Source: Saprospiraceae bacterium (GTDB lineage Bacteria > Bacteroidota > Bacteroidia > Chitinophagales > Saprospiraceae). Taken from it: a stretch of DNA of 64,000 bases. This document shows positions 52,705-61,808 of this stretch, one piece after another. Positions within the stretch are counted from its first letter, which is position 1, and each line of letters opens with the position of its first letter. Location: positions 1 to 64,000 of the forward strand of contig JANQPA010000065.1 in NCBI GenBank assembly GCA_028285545.1, in the 5' to 3' direction. Made by a program: the position numbers and the translations under genes. The notes below the pieces were generated by a model that saw only the letters and a program-made list of their open reading frames with translations, did no database searches and was not told the DNA's origin.

Positions 52705-53781
52705 TTATTTTAGGCTATTTTCCAGAATAACCTTATTAGATAAATACATGTATCGAGCATAATTTTTAGAGCCTTCAGGTGCATTTTCGTAGGCCTGCTT
52801 GAAGTGTTCAACCACTTTCTTTTGATTTCCTTCTTTGATATAATATTCTCCCATTGCCAAATGTGCCACCCAATCTTTAGGATTGTTTTTTACATTATCG
52901 CTTAGCACTTTGTATGCCTCTTTCTTTTTACCATCTAGTAGGTAAAGACCAAGTCCGTAATAATAAAAATCAAAACCCTTCCCGAAAGTCATCGCTTTAT
53001 CTTTTAAGGCTTTGCCTTCCTTTTTGTTACCTTTTTGAATTAAAAGGTCCGCTTTGAATGACATATTATGGAAAGTTGTTTTGGTAGCAATTGACTGATC
53101 AATCCATTCTAATGCTTTGTCTAAATCTTTGGGAGAATGTTCTAATGAAATCCTGGTGAGATACATATAATCTTGCCATGTTTTTTCTTCTTTGGCAATG
53201 AGTGCTTTTTGAATATTGGCTGAAACATCCGTTTTAATATTAATGTGAGCTTTCTTTTCAGCCCATCTTAACTCCAGGTCAGAGGACTCAGCGGCTCGAT
53301 TAATAAACCGATAACTCAACCATTCCTGGAAGTGGGCGTCTTCGGCTTTGACGCTTACCCGGAGTGCATCCTCAGCCTTATCATATTGAAAGCTTCCCCA
53401 GCTTTTATAATTTTTAGAAAAAATGAAGGTCCATTCCTTTTCCTTTACAAAAATGTGTAGCCCATAAGATCCTGCTGCTAATTTTTGTCCTTCAATTTCA
53501 ACATCGTGATTAAATTCGATGGTCGTATTTTGGTTGGACCCAGCCCTCCAGGGATATTCTTTTTCCTCAACCATAAAATCATAGGGAACTACATTGCCAA
53601 AAATTTTCCTTCCTTTGGCCAGAGGACTATGATAAACCACAGTGACATCAGTTGTTCCAATTCTTTGAGTGATGATGCTTTTTTGGCTTACCTTGGTACT
53701 ACTCACCATATCTTGCGAAAAAACCTTTTGGTAAATAGAAGAGGCAGTAACAAGAATCAATATTAATATCGATGCTCTCAT
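52705..53781 (-). CDS. DUF2911-TPR protein, copy B
   Basis: 358 residues from ATG 53781; signal peptide ending VFSQ. DUF2911 domain as in copy A: RIGTTDVTVVYHSPLAKGRK, PYDFMVEEKEYPWRAGSNQ, AAGSYGLHIFVKEKEWTFI. TPR tail with ALEWIDQSIATKTTFHNMSF and KKVVEHFKQAYENAPEGSKN. Sequence blocks such as PLAKGRKIFGNVVPYDF are identical between copies while the central helical region differs more, consistent with an old tandem duplication. The upstream in-frame extension to 53874 is rejected because it lacks family character. Confidence 0.85.
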   Translation of the reverse strand: MRASILILILVTASSIYQKVFSQDMVSSTKVSQKSIITQRIGTTDVTVVYHSPLAKGRKIFGNVVPYDFMVEEKEYPWRAGSNQNTTIEFNHDVEIEGQKLAAGSYGLHIFVKEKEWTFIFSKNYKSWGSFQYDKAEDALRVSVKAEDAHFQEWLSYRFINRAAESSDLELRWAEKKAHINIKTDVSANIQKALIAKEEKTWQDYMYLTRISLEHSPKDLDKALEWIDQSIATKTTFHNMSFKADLLIQKGNKKEGKALKDKAMTFGKGFDFYYYGLGLYLLDGKKKEAYKVLSDNVKNNPKDWVAHLAMGEYYIKEGNQKKVVEHFKQAYENAPEGSKNYARYMYLSNKVILENSLK

Positions 53782-53934
53782 TTCAAAAATTGTCGGGTGA
53801 TTTAAAACTTTGTGAAATAATACTAAGCAATTAAGTAGTGGTGGGGCAGGATCTATCCATTCAAATTCGTTCATCTCAGTTCATATTTGATCAAACGGGC
53901 TAATTTCAGGATATTTGAAAAAAAAGCCAGAGGC

Positions 53935-55167
53935 ATGACAGAACAGAAATACATAGAACTACTTAGGAAAGAAATTGAATCCAAATTGGCCTGGGGCAGA
54001 GCTTCTGAATGGCATAGTTCTATGTTTACAGAATTGAGTCAATTGATTTATGATAAAAATCAAATTCAGTTAAGTGCTTCTACATTAAAGCGGTTTATGG
54101 GGGTCATCAATCACCAAGGTAAGCCTAGTATTAGCACATTGGATACTTTATGTGATTTTTGCGGTTTTACCAATTGGCGGGAATTTAAACTTACTCACCC
54201 TCCCAAAAAGCAGCCAAGATCTTTTCGATTAAGAGATGTTAAAAGCCCTTTTTATATAGGTTTGGGTTTTATCATTGCCGTATTTACCTTTTCTATTTTA
54301 AGTTCCAGAGGAGTCCCCGAACCTGAGCCCTTTGATCCAGTCCCTTTTTCAAGTCGACCAATTACCCAAGGCATGCCCAATTCCGTAGTCTTCGACTTCG
54401 ATTTGGAAGGGATACAATCAGATAGTTTGTATATTCAACAGTATTGGGATGCAACTAAAACCATTAAACTGAAACCCGGCCAAAATCAGGCAACCGGGAT
54501 TTATTATTTTCCTGGATATTTTCGGGCTAAACTATTGATAGAAGGACAAAGTGTTGGAGAACATGACCTTTTCATAAAAAGTGATGGCTGGATAGGGACC
54601 ATCGATTATGCTCCAGTGCCAAAATACTTGGATAAATCCCAAATTCTAAATACCGGCTTACAATTCCCTTCAGAGTATATTGAAGAATTACATGAATTGG
54701 AAGAACCAGTAACTACCACTTTTCATTATATCAATGATTTAGGAGAAGTTTCTGGCGATCATTTTTCATTAGACTTCAAAGTGAAAAATGTATTTAGGGA
54801 AAAATGGGCTGTTTGCCAGACAACTTGGGTTTATTTTATTGGCTCTTCTGGAGCGATGATCGTCCCTTTTTCTATCCCGGGATGTAGTTCTGATAATGGA
54901 CTCATGTTAAATGATGTTTTTATTAGTGGAAAAGAAAAGGACCTATCTTCCCTAACTACAGATATGTCAGAATTGCAAGCTTTTAATATCAAAATAGTAG
55001 ACAAAGAAGTCTTTATTTCAATAAATGACACTGAGGTTTATAAAGCTCGCTATTATAGCTCCATGGGGAAATTAGTTGGCCTCCGTTTTAAATTCAAAGG
55101 TGCCGGTGATGTTGAAGATATTGTTTTGAAGGATGAACTGGATAAAGAAATTTTCCTGGATCTTTAA
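53935..55167 (+). CDS. Membrane protein with DNA-binding-like N-terminus, unrecognised
   Basis: 410 residues. The first ~90 residues (RKEIESKLAWGRASEWHSS, IQLSASTLKRFMGV, PSISTLDTLCDFCGFTNWREF) look like the helix-turn-helix-type N-terminus found in a group of Bacteroidota membrane proteins; a single transmembrane helix follows (104-124, FYIGLGFIIAVFTFSILSS). The remaining ~285 residues are predicted beta-rich and extracytoplasmic. I do not recognise the C-terminal fold. It is divergent from the DUF2911 pair, sharing the 153-bp upstream region, so it may regulate them. ATG 53935 preferred over an upstream TTG at 53887. Confidence 0.7.
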   Translation: MTEQKYIELLRKEIESKLAWGRASEWHSSMFTELSQLIYDKNQIQLSASTLKRFMGVINHQGKPSISTLDTLCDFCGFTNWREFKLTHPPKKQPRSFRLRDVKSPFYIGLGFIIAVFTFSILSSRGVPEPEPFDPVPFSSRPITQGMPNSVVFDFDLEGIQSDSLYIQQYWDATKTIKLKPGQNQATGIYYFPGYFRAKLLIEGQSVGEHDLFIKSDGWIGTIDYAPVPKYLDKSQILNTGLQFPSEYIEELHELEEPVTTTFHYINDLGEVSGDHFSLDFKVKNVFREKWAVCQTTWVYFIGSSGAMIVPFSIPGCSSDNGLMLNDVFISGKEKDLSSLTTDMSELQAFNIKIVDKEVFISINDTEVYKARYYSSMGKLVGLRFKFKGAGDVEDIVLKDELDKEIFLDL

Positions 55168-55175
55168 AAATTAAT

Positions 55176-56006
55176 TTATTGATGAACTGGATAATCCTTT
55201 GACTCTTGTCCCCACTCTGACCAGGAACCATCGTAAATTGCTTTTGGCTGTCCTGATATCAATTCACTGGCTAGTAAAATAATACATGCAGAAAGCCCAG
55301 ATCCACAAGTGAAGACCAATGTTTTATCATTTATATTAAAGGAATCAAAAAGGGTTTTTAGCTCTTCTTTAGATAAAAACTGACCATCCTTAATAACCTG
55401 AGCCCAGGGAAGATTAAGAGAATTGGGAATATGGCCGCCCTTTAAACCTGCTCTTGGTTCCGGAGCCATACCTTTAAAACGTCCTTCTGATCGAGCATCG
55501 ATAATAGCTATGTTGTTATCGTCAAGGTGTTCTTTGATATAGGTAGCATCTTTCATTAAAGAGGGTTGCAGTTTACCTTCGAAATTCCCGGGATTAATGT
55601 TTTGATCTTCGATCCATTCGCAGATATACTCATTTTCTACCCATGCCTTTAGTCCTCCATCTAGTACCGCTACTTCTGCATGCCCCATGGCTTTGAACAT
55701 CCACCAAACTCTGGGACTTGAGTATACTCCGAAATTATCGTAAACCACTATTTTACTGTCTTGATTAATGCCAAGTTCTCTGACACCAGCTGTAAAGGCT
55801 TCTGTACTAGGAAGGGTATTGGGAAGATTACTTTCTTTATCAGAAAAAGCACCTTTTAAATCAAAAAAACGAGCACCTGGAATTCTCAGGGTAGTGCTAA
55901 TTGGAGGTGTTTTGACCAGTTTAGTTTTTATACTGGCGTCTAAAATGACTAATTGGGGATCATCCAAATTTTCAGCAAGCCAATCGGCAGAAACAAGCGG
56001 GTTCAT
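55176..56006 (-). CDS. sseA: Sulfurtransferase with tandem rhodanese domains
   Basis: 276 residues with two rhodanese domains. N-terminal inactive copy: VSADWLAENLDDPQLVILDAS, ARFFDLKGAFSDKESNLPN. C-terminal active copy: IAIIDARSEGRFKGM, GHIPNSLNLPWAQV, and the active-site loop VFTCGSGLSACI with the persulfide-forming Cys. The CGSG(L/V)(S/T)A form is typical of 3-mercaptopyruvate sulfurtransferases and thiosulfate sulfurtransferases in the SseA group; which substrate is used is not certain. It is downstream of a cyclase-family gene (36 bp) in a probable operon. Confidence 0.9.
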   Translation of the reverse strand: MNPLVSADWLAENLDDPQLVILDASIKTKLVKTPPISTTLRIPGARFFDLKGAFSDKESNLPNTLPSTEAFTAGVRELGINQDSKIVVYDNFGVYSSPRVWWMFKAMGHAEVAVLDGGLKAWVENEYICEWIEDQNINPGNFEGKLQPSLMKDATYIKEHLDDNNIAIIDARSEGRFKGMAPEPRAGLKGGHIPNSLNLPWAQVIKDGQFLSKEELKTLFDSFNINDKTLVFTCGSGLSACIILLASELISGQPKAIYDGSWSEWGQESKDYPVHQ

Positions 56007-56042
56007 ATTTCTTAATTTTTAGGCGAAGATATTAAAAAGTGA

Positions 56043-56804
56043 TTATTCAATAAATGCCACTACTCTTGCTGGTGCAGCGGATGCCCCTTTAATCTTCAAA
56101 GGAAAAACGGCTACCTTGAAACCAGAATAAGGCAAGGCATCTAAATTAGTTAGCTGCTCCATATGACAATACTCTTTTTTACTGCCAACCAGATGAGCCT
56201 CCCAGAATAAATTTGGATTATTAGTTTCCTTTGCCTTTTTGACTTGATAGGGTAGCGGCAGGTCCCAGCCCCATTGGTCGATACCCATTACTTTGATGCC
56301 TTGATCGATGAGCCATTCCGTAGCAGCTGCACTCATGCCTGTGCCCTTGAGGAAAAAATCTTTGGTACCCATGTGTTTGTCCCGTCCGGTTTTAATTAAA
56401 ACAATCATTCTGGGCTGAAGTGAAATATTTTCTTTTTCCAAAAAACCAGTCAGATCTTCCACGGTAATGGGGTCATAATCTTCCTTATGTTTCATATCAA
56501 TGACAATGCCTTCTCCATAACACCAATCAAGGGGGACTTCATCGATTGTTTTGGCGGGTTGTCCAGCTACCGTAGGGGAATAATGCCAAGGTGCATCTAT
56601 ATGTGTGGTGGAGTGAACGCCCATTTTTTGAATGCTATCGTCAGCCCAGCCAATAAAATCCTTAGGAAATAGCTTAAAAGGTAAGCCCAAATATCGAATC
56701 AGCCATTTGGCCTTGCGATGGGGTTTATGTTTGATCTTGACCTTCATGAAGAAAGGATCTCCTGGATTGTATTGGATGGTTTTGGAGAGGTCAATGATTT
56801 TCAT
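56043..56804 (-). CDS. Cyclase/kynurenine-formamidase-like metal hydrolase
   Basis: 253 residues. The cyclase family signature HxTxHxDxPxH is visible as GVHSTTHIDAPWHYSP with the metal-binding histidines and aspartate. Other family segments: VIDMKHKEDYDPITVEDL, RMIVLIKTGRDKHMGT, GIKVMGIDQWGWD. Family members include kynurenine formamidase and isatin hydrolase; tryptophan-pathway partners are not adjacent, so the substrate is unknown. It lies 51 bp after the TPR signalling gene and 36 bp before the sulfurtransferase. Confidence 0.85.
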   Translation of the reverse strand: MKIIDLSKTIQYNPGDPFFMKVKIKHKPHRKAKWLIRYLGLPFKLFPKDFIGWADDSIQKMGVHSTTHIDAPWHYSPTVAGQPAKTIDEVPLDWCYGEGIVIDMKHKEDYDPITVEDLTGFLEKENISLQPRMIVLIKTGRDKHMGTKDFFLKGTGMSAAATEWLIDQGIKVMGIDQWGWDLPLPYQVKKAKETNNPNLFWEAHLVGSKKEYCHMEQLTNLDALPYSGFKVAVFPLKIKGASAAPARVVAFIE

Positions 56805-56855
56805 GATTTTTTTATTTGGCCTATACCGTTTACGGATTAAGCATGGAAACTAACC

Positions 56856-58778
56856 TTAATTTAATTTTTCAGATTCCTTTCTAAGACTTTCCCTCATTTT
56901 GGCTACTCGCTTGTCCACTTTATCCATTAATTGGATAAACTTAGGTTGATCATTAAGTGTTTTTAGCCACAAATCATTTCTGATTATGCGGTCATGAATA
57001 TACCCAGCTTTAGTAGCTTTATCAAACCAATCAATAGCTGCTGATTTATTACCAAAAACGGCATAACTCTGAGCTAAGGACAAAATTGCTTCACCATTGA
57101 TAGCGCCTTGTTCAAATTTATCCGTGAGATACTCAACCGTTCTACTTAGCAAGGTGTCCCTAGGAGGCTCTTGCCCTTGATAATCCTGTTTGTATCCAAA
57201 AAATATGGCTGTCTTGGGATAGATTGTTGGATCGAATTTAGGGGAGTTTAAAACTTGGGTAAAGTATTTCTCTGCGAAATCCTCATCAAAGTCTTTGGCA
57301 ACATCGGCAGCATAGTCAAGAAAATAGATGTTTCCGGGGTCCAACTGGACAAATTTATCAAGATATATTTTCGCATTATCATACATCCCCAGGGAACTAT
57401 ACAGTAAGGCATATACATAAACAGCATGCCAGTTTTCAGGATCTAATTCAACGGCCGTTTTTAAATTTTTTTCTGCTTCTTCATACATTTGAAGGGCTAT
57501 ATAGCGATTGGCAATATTACTGTAGCTGAGGGAGAACAAAGGGTTTAACTCTATCGTTTTTTGATAAAGTCGGATAGATTCATCCAATTTACCTTCTTCT
57601 GATAAAATTAGGGCCAGATTAGCTACAGAAGGAAGGTGGCGAGGATTTAATAGTACTGCCCTTTCGAGTGTTGGCCTCACCATGGATTTGTCTTTAAAGT
57701 TATAGGCTTGAGCCAGAGCCTTCCAGCCTTCAGCAAGTTTGGGGTTTAAATTAACCGCTTTCTAACTGTAAACAAATGCAGAATCCAAAAATGATCTTGG
57801 CAGTGTGGTATAATCAGAAACGGCTTTTGCAGTAGCATCTCCCAAGCCAGCCCAGGCTAAAGCAAAGGAAGTATCTAATTGTATTGCTCTTTTGAATAAC
57901 TCAAGAGCTTGATCATTAGAGGAGACTTGGTATTCATTATAGGCTTCCCGCCCCTTGAGATAATAGTTGTAAGCAATAATATTTTCTGTTGGTTTTTCAT
58001 CAATGCGGTTGGTCTCTTCATCAGATAGCTGAACTTCCAGTAAATTCGCGACCTCTTTTGCAACCTCACTTTGTATAGCGAAAATATCCTCCATTTTTCG
58101 ATCAAAGGTATTGGCCCAGTCTTCCGTCTCTGTTGAAGTATTGATTAACTGGCATCCTATTCGAAGATTATCGCCCGATCTGCGGACGCTTCCCACCAGT
58201 AAGTGCCGAACTTTTAATTCTTTGCCAATTTCTTTTGGTGTTTTACCAGCTGTATCATAATCCTTTAAGGTAAACCTAGAAAGAACTTTCAACTCAGCAA
58301 TTTTAGAAATTTGGGTCAGAATGTCCTCAGTGATACCGGCTGCAAAATAAGCATCCTCTTTACTGGATTGATTTTCAAAAGGAAGTACAGCAATGGTGTT
58401 TGGGTCTAGACCTTCAAAAACGCCTTCTGTGAAATTAAAAAAGCGGTCAGAAATCAAAAAAATAACGGCTAACAATAAACCGCCAATGATTATTGCATTT
58501 AATTTTTTACTGGTATCCTTAGTAATAGAAGCCTCAGGAACTACTTCTTCTGATTTTTTAAAACCCTCTGGTGTTCTTTCATATAGATAGGCAAATATCA
58601 CCCAAGCAGGAAACCCAATAGCAAGAACGAAAAATAGAATTCGGATAGTAGAAGGAGAAATGTTTAGAATCGGAAAAAGCATATTGGCACCCTCCAGGAT
58701 AGCCCAAGAAATAGCCACATATGAAATGGCGGCCTTAAATACATTCCGCTCTTGTAGTTTTTGTATAAAGGTATTCAT
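56856..58778 (-). pseudogene. TPR signalling membrane protein interrupted by one amber codon
   Basis: One frame from ATG 58778 to the stop at 56856 (641 codons including the end) is interrupted only by a TAG at 57762-57764; the sequence continues in the same frame across it: AFVYS, stop, then KAVNLNPKLAEGW. The 5' part (338 residues) has three transmembrane helices (~15-140), a FlgO/TolB-N-like domain (NTIAVLPFENQSSKEDAYFA, HLLVGSVRRSGDNLRIG, WANTFDRKMEDIFAIQSEVA) and the start of TPRs; the 3' part is six or so TPRs (e.g. SLSYSNIANRYIALQMYEEA). A single base change would restore it. It could be a sequencing error, a nonsense mutation or rare read-through. Confidence 0.85.
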
Positions 58779-58880
58779 CGGAGAAAGATTCAGACTGTTG
58801 TTACCTAAATATAAGGTCTTTTTCTAGTTTTTAGGATTAGAGCAGGTTGACACTTGGATATATTAATGGTGGAACTGCAT

Positions 58881-59702
58881 TTATTCAAATAAATCAGAAT
58901 CTAAACCTTCAGCTACCCATTTTTGTAAAAATGCTAAATATTCATTTTTTGAGATCACGTCCATTCCCTCTGACTTCAATTGTTTGAAATCTTCTTCTGT
59001 AGGTAAAGAAAAATAACTTCCCTGAGACATATCTTGGGGTCTAAAATCAAGTCTTTGTATTCCATCCAATTTTTTTAAACTTTGAAGAATCATATTACAA
59101 CCAAGCGGATAAAGACTGGCTACATGCCAAAATAATGATTTCTCAGGCTGAACTTTAAGTTTGGCGATCTCAATAATTTCACCTGTGTCTATAGTTCCAT
59201 CGGAGATATAATGCAGGGTGCATCCCACATGCTCATCCCCATTTTTTAGAGCATGTAGGGTTCCCAGAATTCCCCTATAATCTGGCAGGATAGCAGAATG
59301 GAGATTCAAAATTCCTTTTGTAGGAACCCGGATAATTTCATTTTTGAAAATCTTTCCAAAACGAATGGAAAGAAACAGATCGGGCTCAAATGCTTTTATC
59401 TGATCTATAAAAACGGAGGTATTGGGATTAGTGCAGGGGGCAATTGGTACCGAAGAAATGGAGGGATCTAGAAAATCAAAAGAGGAGGCTATTCTGTTTT
59501 TTTCTATATAGTCTTTTATACTACCAAAGAAAAAATCTTTTTCAAAATACTCCAGTTTTTGTAAAGCTTGAGGTTTATTACTGGCTTTGCCAACATTTTC
59601 CGAGTAGTAAATTCTATAATTGTGTTTTGATAACTCTTTTTTTAAAAGGTTGTAAGCCAGGGCACTTTCAAGATCTTTATTGATGAAGAGGACTATGTTC
59701 AT
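58881..59702 (-). CDS. Formyltransferase-family protein (GART/Fmt fold)
   Basis: 273 residues. Catalytic motifs of the N10-formyltetrahydrofolate-dependent formyltransferases are present: ILNLHSAILPDYRG with Asn133 and His135, and GCTLHYISDGTIDTGEII with Asp172. The N-terminus MNIVLFINKDLESALAYNLL starts the Rossmann-like fold. It is not full-length Fmt: the C-terminal OB domain of methionyl-tRNA formyltransferase is absent, so it more likely formylates a sugar amine or other small molecule. No sugar-nucleotide genes are adjacent. Confidence 0.82.
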   Translation of the reverse strand: MNIVLFINKDLESALAYNLLKKELSKHNYRIYYSENVGKASNKPQALQKLEYFEKDFFFGSIKDYIEKNRIASSFDFLDPSISSVPIAPCTNPNTSVFIDQIKAFEPDLFLSIRFGKIFKNEIIRVPTKGILNLHSAILPDYRGILGTLHALKNGDEHVGCTLHYISDGTIDTGEIIEIAKLKVQPEKSLFWHVASLYPLGCNMILQSLKKLDGIQRLDFRPQDMSQGSYFSLPTEEDFKQLKSEGMDVISKNEYLAFLQKWVAEGLDSDLFE

Positions 59703-59808
59703 TAGATTAGAGCTGAAGAGTTTGAAAATAAATCAAATCTAAAACAAGGCTATTTAATTTAGAAAGACTTTTGTTGACACTGATTAACACGGGTATTCAC
59801 GGTTAACT

Positions 59809-60306
59809 TTATTTTGAATACCTATACACTCGATGTCTGCCAAAATCTAATAACATTATGTCCTTTTCATAGAATCCTCCCAGGCGTAGTGCCAGTCTTT
59901 GAGATGCTTCATTTTTTGCATCAATATAACTGACAAGGGTTCGTACTCGCATGGTATTAAAGGCATATTCTTTAACCCGTTTTGCGGCTTCTGTGGCATA
60001 TCCTTTTCCTTGCATTTCTTTCAAAATCCAATATCCGAGTTCTAATTCGGGCCAGGAAGCAGAATTCCAAAGGCCTACCGTGCCAACCAACCTGCCTGTA
60101 TGCCTTTCTTCAAGGGCCATATAGCTGTATCCTTTTAAATGATAATGCCCAATATAAGAAGCCATCAGCCTCCAGGCTTCCTCCTGGTTTTTTTTTCCGC
60201 CCAAAAAATAGGTGTTTTCTGCTTTAGAAAAATAATGGGCAAAGGCTTCAAAATCAGATTCTTGCCAGAGGCGAAATAGAAGCCTTTTGGTGTGTAGTCC
60301 TTCCAT
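59809..60306 (-). CDS. GNAT N-acetyltransferase
   Basis: 165 residues. RimJ/RimL-type GNAT: TKRLLFRLWQESDFEAFA at the N-terminus, then ELELGYWILKEMQGKGYATEAAKRV with the acetyl-CoA-binding loop (Q/RxxGxG/A form, MQGKGYATEA), and VRTLVSYIDAKNEASQRLALRLGG as the terminal block. Acetylates an unknown amine, possibly ribosomal-protein or antibiotic. ATG 60306 is preferred to the TTG at 60321. It is 75 bp downstream of the S33 hydrolase gene. Confidence 0.9.
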   Translation of the reverse strand: MEGLHTKRLLFRLWQESDFEAFAHYFSKAENTYFLGGKKNQEEAWRLMASYIGHYHLKGYSYMALEERHTGRLVGTVGLWNSASWPELELGYWILKEMQGKGYATEAAKRVKEYAFNTMRVRTLVSYIDAKNEASQRLALRLGGFYEKDIMLLDFGRHRVYRYSK

Positions 60307-60381
60307 ATTATAAACTTTCAAATTCCAGACACGCTCTAAAATACTGGTCGAACTGATTTACTCTTATAAAAGCAATTTAGA

Positions 60382-61806
60382 TTATTCTTTATACAGGTTC
60401 AAGCAAGAGGTATCCACATCCCCATTGGGATTATCCATAAAAGCAATCATTACTTTATTTCGACAATTTCCATTTCCGCCACCATGGCCTCCTTCATCCA
60501 GGACAAATAAATGGCCATTGCTCAGTTGCTTCATGAGGGCATGACCATTTTTAGGAGGGGTTACCGGATCATATTGGTTGACCATGATCATGGTAGGAAC
60601 AGCAGATGGTTTAAACTGATTCTCTTCTTCAGGTATGGTTTCATTATGCCAGTCTCGGAACCCCTGGTAGATAGCATCAAAAAAGCCTAGTTTGACAGGT
60701 AAAAGAGGAAGTTTTTTATACGCCTTATCAATCACTTTAGAGGTGTTTGCAGGATCATACATTTCGTATCTTTCTACTGAAAACCACATTGGATAATTAT
60801 AACCTGGGCCAAAGTCAGATCTGGCAATTTGATTGGTAATGGGCCCTCCTCCATTTAAAAACTCCTGAATAAGGGCTGGTGCTTTGGTTCGGGAGTTGTT
60901 GCGATATAACTGTCTTCTTAAAATATAAACAGCATCCTGAGCATTAACGTAAAAGGCACCACCATTGCCTTCAGCCTTTATGGGTTTTTGCTTAAGCAAT
61001 TTAAGTGCCTTGAGATAATCCTCTTTAAGGTTTGGATACTGAGTTCTGCATCTTTCAGTATTCTTGCAATATTTAAATACGCGACTGAGGGCCAGGGAGT
61101 AACTATGCAATCGTTCAATGAGCAAGTCTCCACCAAGGGGATTGGGAGAGTTGTGAATGACAGCATTAAGCATTTCGGGGAACATATCCTGGATGACCCT
61201 TCCTAATCGTGTGCCGTAAGAACCGCCATAAATATTGTATTTTTCATATCCCAATTCCTTCATTAGCTTGCCAAAATCTTTTGCATTCTGAAAGGTATTA
61301 TAATGCTGTAGTTGAATACCTTTTTGACTAAGCTTTTGCCTATGCTGATCAATTACCTCATTCATTAATACCTGTTCTTCTTCTTCATTTGCATTTTTTG
61401 CCAGGACCTCATACAGTTCCTGATGGATGTTTGGCAAACCAGAAGAGTGTCCTATTCCTCTTTGATCCATCAGGATGATGTCGCGCTTTTCTCCAATGGG
61501 GTGCCGACGCCACCGATTGATACTTCCTCGTGAAATGGTGCCTCCTCCCGGACCTCCGGTAAGATAAATCATTGGATGGGCACCAGGCGTGGCTTCTTTA
61601 GCTTTAATAACTACATAAGAAGTATAGATTTTTCGACCATTTGGCTCATCATGATTTTCAGGAACCTCCAATTGACCACACTCCAATCTCTCAGATGAGG
61701 AAAGGCCTTCCACAAAATCACATGCAGAAAAATTTGTTGATTCTATATTTTTTAATGAAAAAAGAAGCGGGATGAATAAAAAAAATAGGTAGGGTTTTTT
61801 CATCAT
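60382..61806 (-). CDS. S33-like alpha/beta hydrolase, exported
   Basis: 474 residues, signal peptide or lipoprotein-like N-terminus (FLFIPLLFSLKN). Fold: MIYLTGGPGGGTISRG oxyanion loop, IILMDQRGIGHSSGLP, nucleophile elbow IYGGSYGTRLGRVI with the serine, acid and histidine in MVNQYDPVTPPKNG and LDEGGHGGGNG. The TAP-like C-terminal domain and the GGPGG loop match tripeptidyl aminopeptidase/proline iminopeptidase relatives. Probably releases N-terminal residues from peptides outside the cytoplasm. It starts 2 bp after the stop of the upstream amidohydrolase gene. Confidence 0.87.
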   Translation of the reverse strand: MMKKPYLFFLFIPLLFSLKNIESTNFSACDFVEGLSSSERLECGQLEVPENHDEPNGRKIYTSYVVIKAKEATPGAHPMIYLTGGPGGGTISRGSINRWRRHPIGEKRDIILMDQRGIGHSSGLPNIHQELYEVLAKNANEEEEQVLMNEVIDQHRQKLSQKGIQLQHYNTFQNAKDFGKLMKELGYEKYNIYGGSYGTRLGRVIQDMFPEMLNAVIHNSPNPLGGDLLIERLHSYSLALSRVFKYCKNTERCRTQYPNLKEDYLKALKLLKQKPIKAEGNGGAFYVNAQDAVYILRRQLYRNNSRTKAPALIQEFLNGGGPITNQIARSDFGPGYNYPMWFSVERYEMYDPANTSKVIDKAYKKLPLLPVKLGFFDAIYQGFRDWHNETIPEEENQFKPSAVPTMIMVNQYDPVTPPKNGHALMKQLSNGHLFVLDEGGHGGGNGNCRNKVMIAFMDNPNGDVDTSCLNLYKE

Positions 61807-61808
61807 GG

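Noticed and set aside
56856-57683. Independent short TPR gene starting at 57683
   Set aside because: The frame continues upstream through one TAG into the FlgO-like protein with matching TPR sequence, so it is more likely the second part of one gene.
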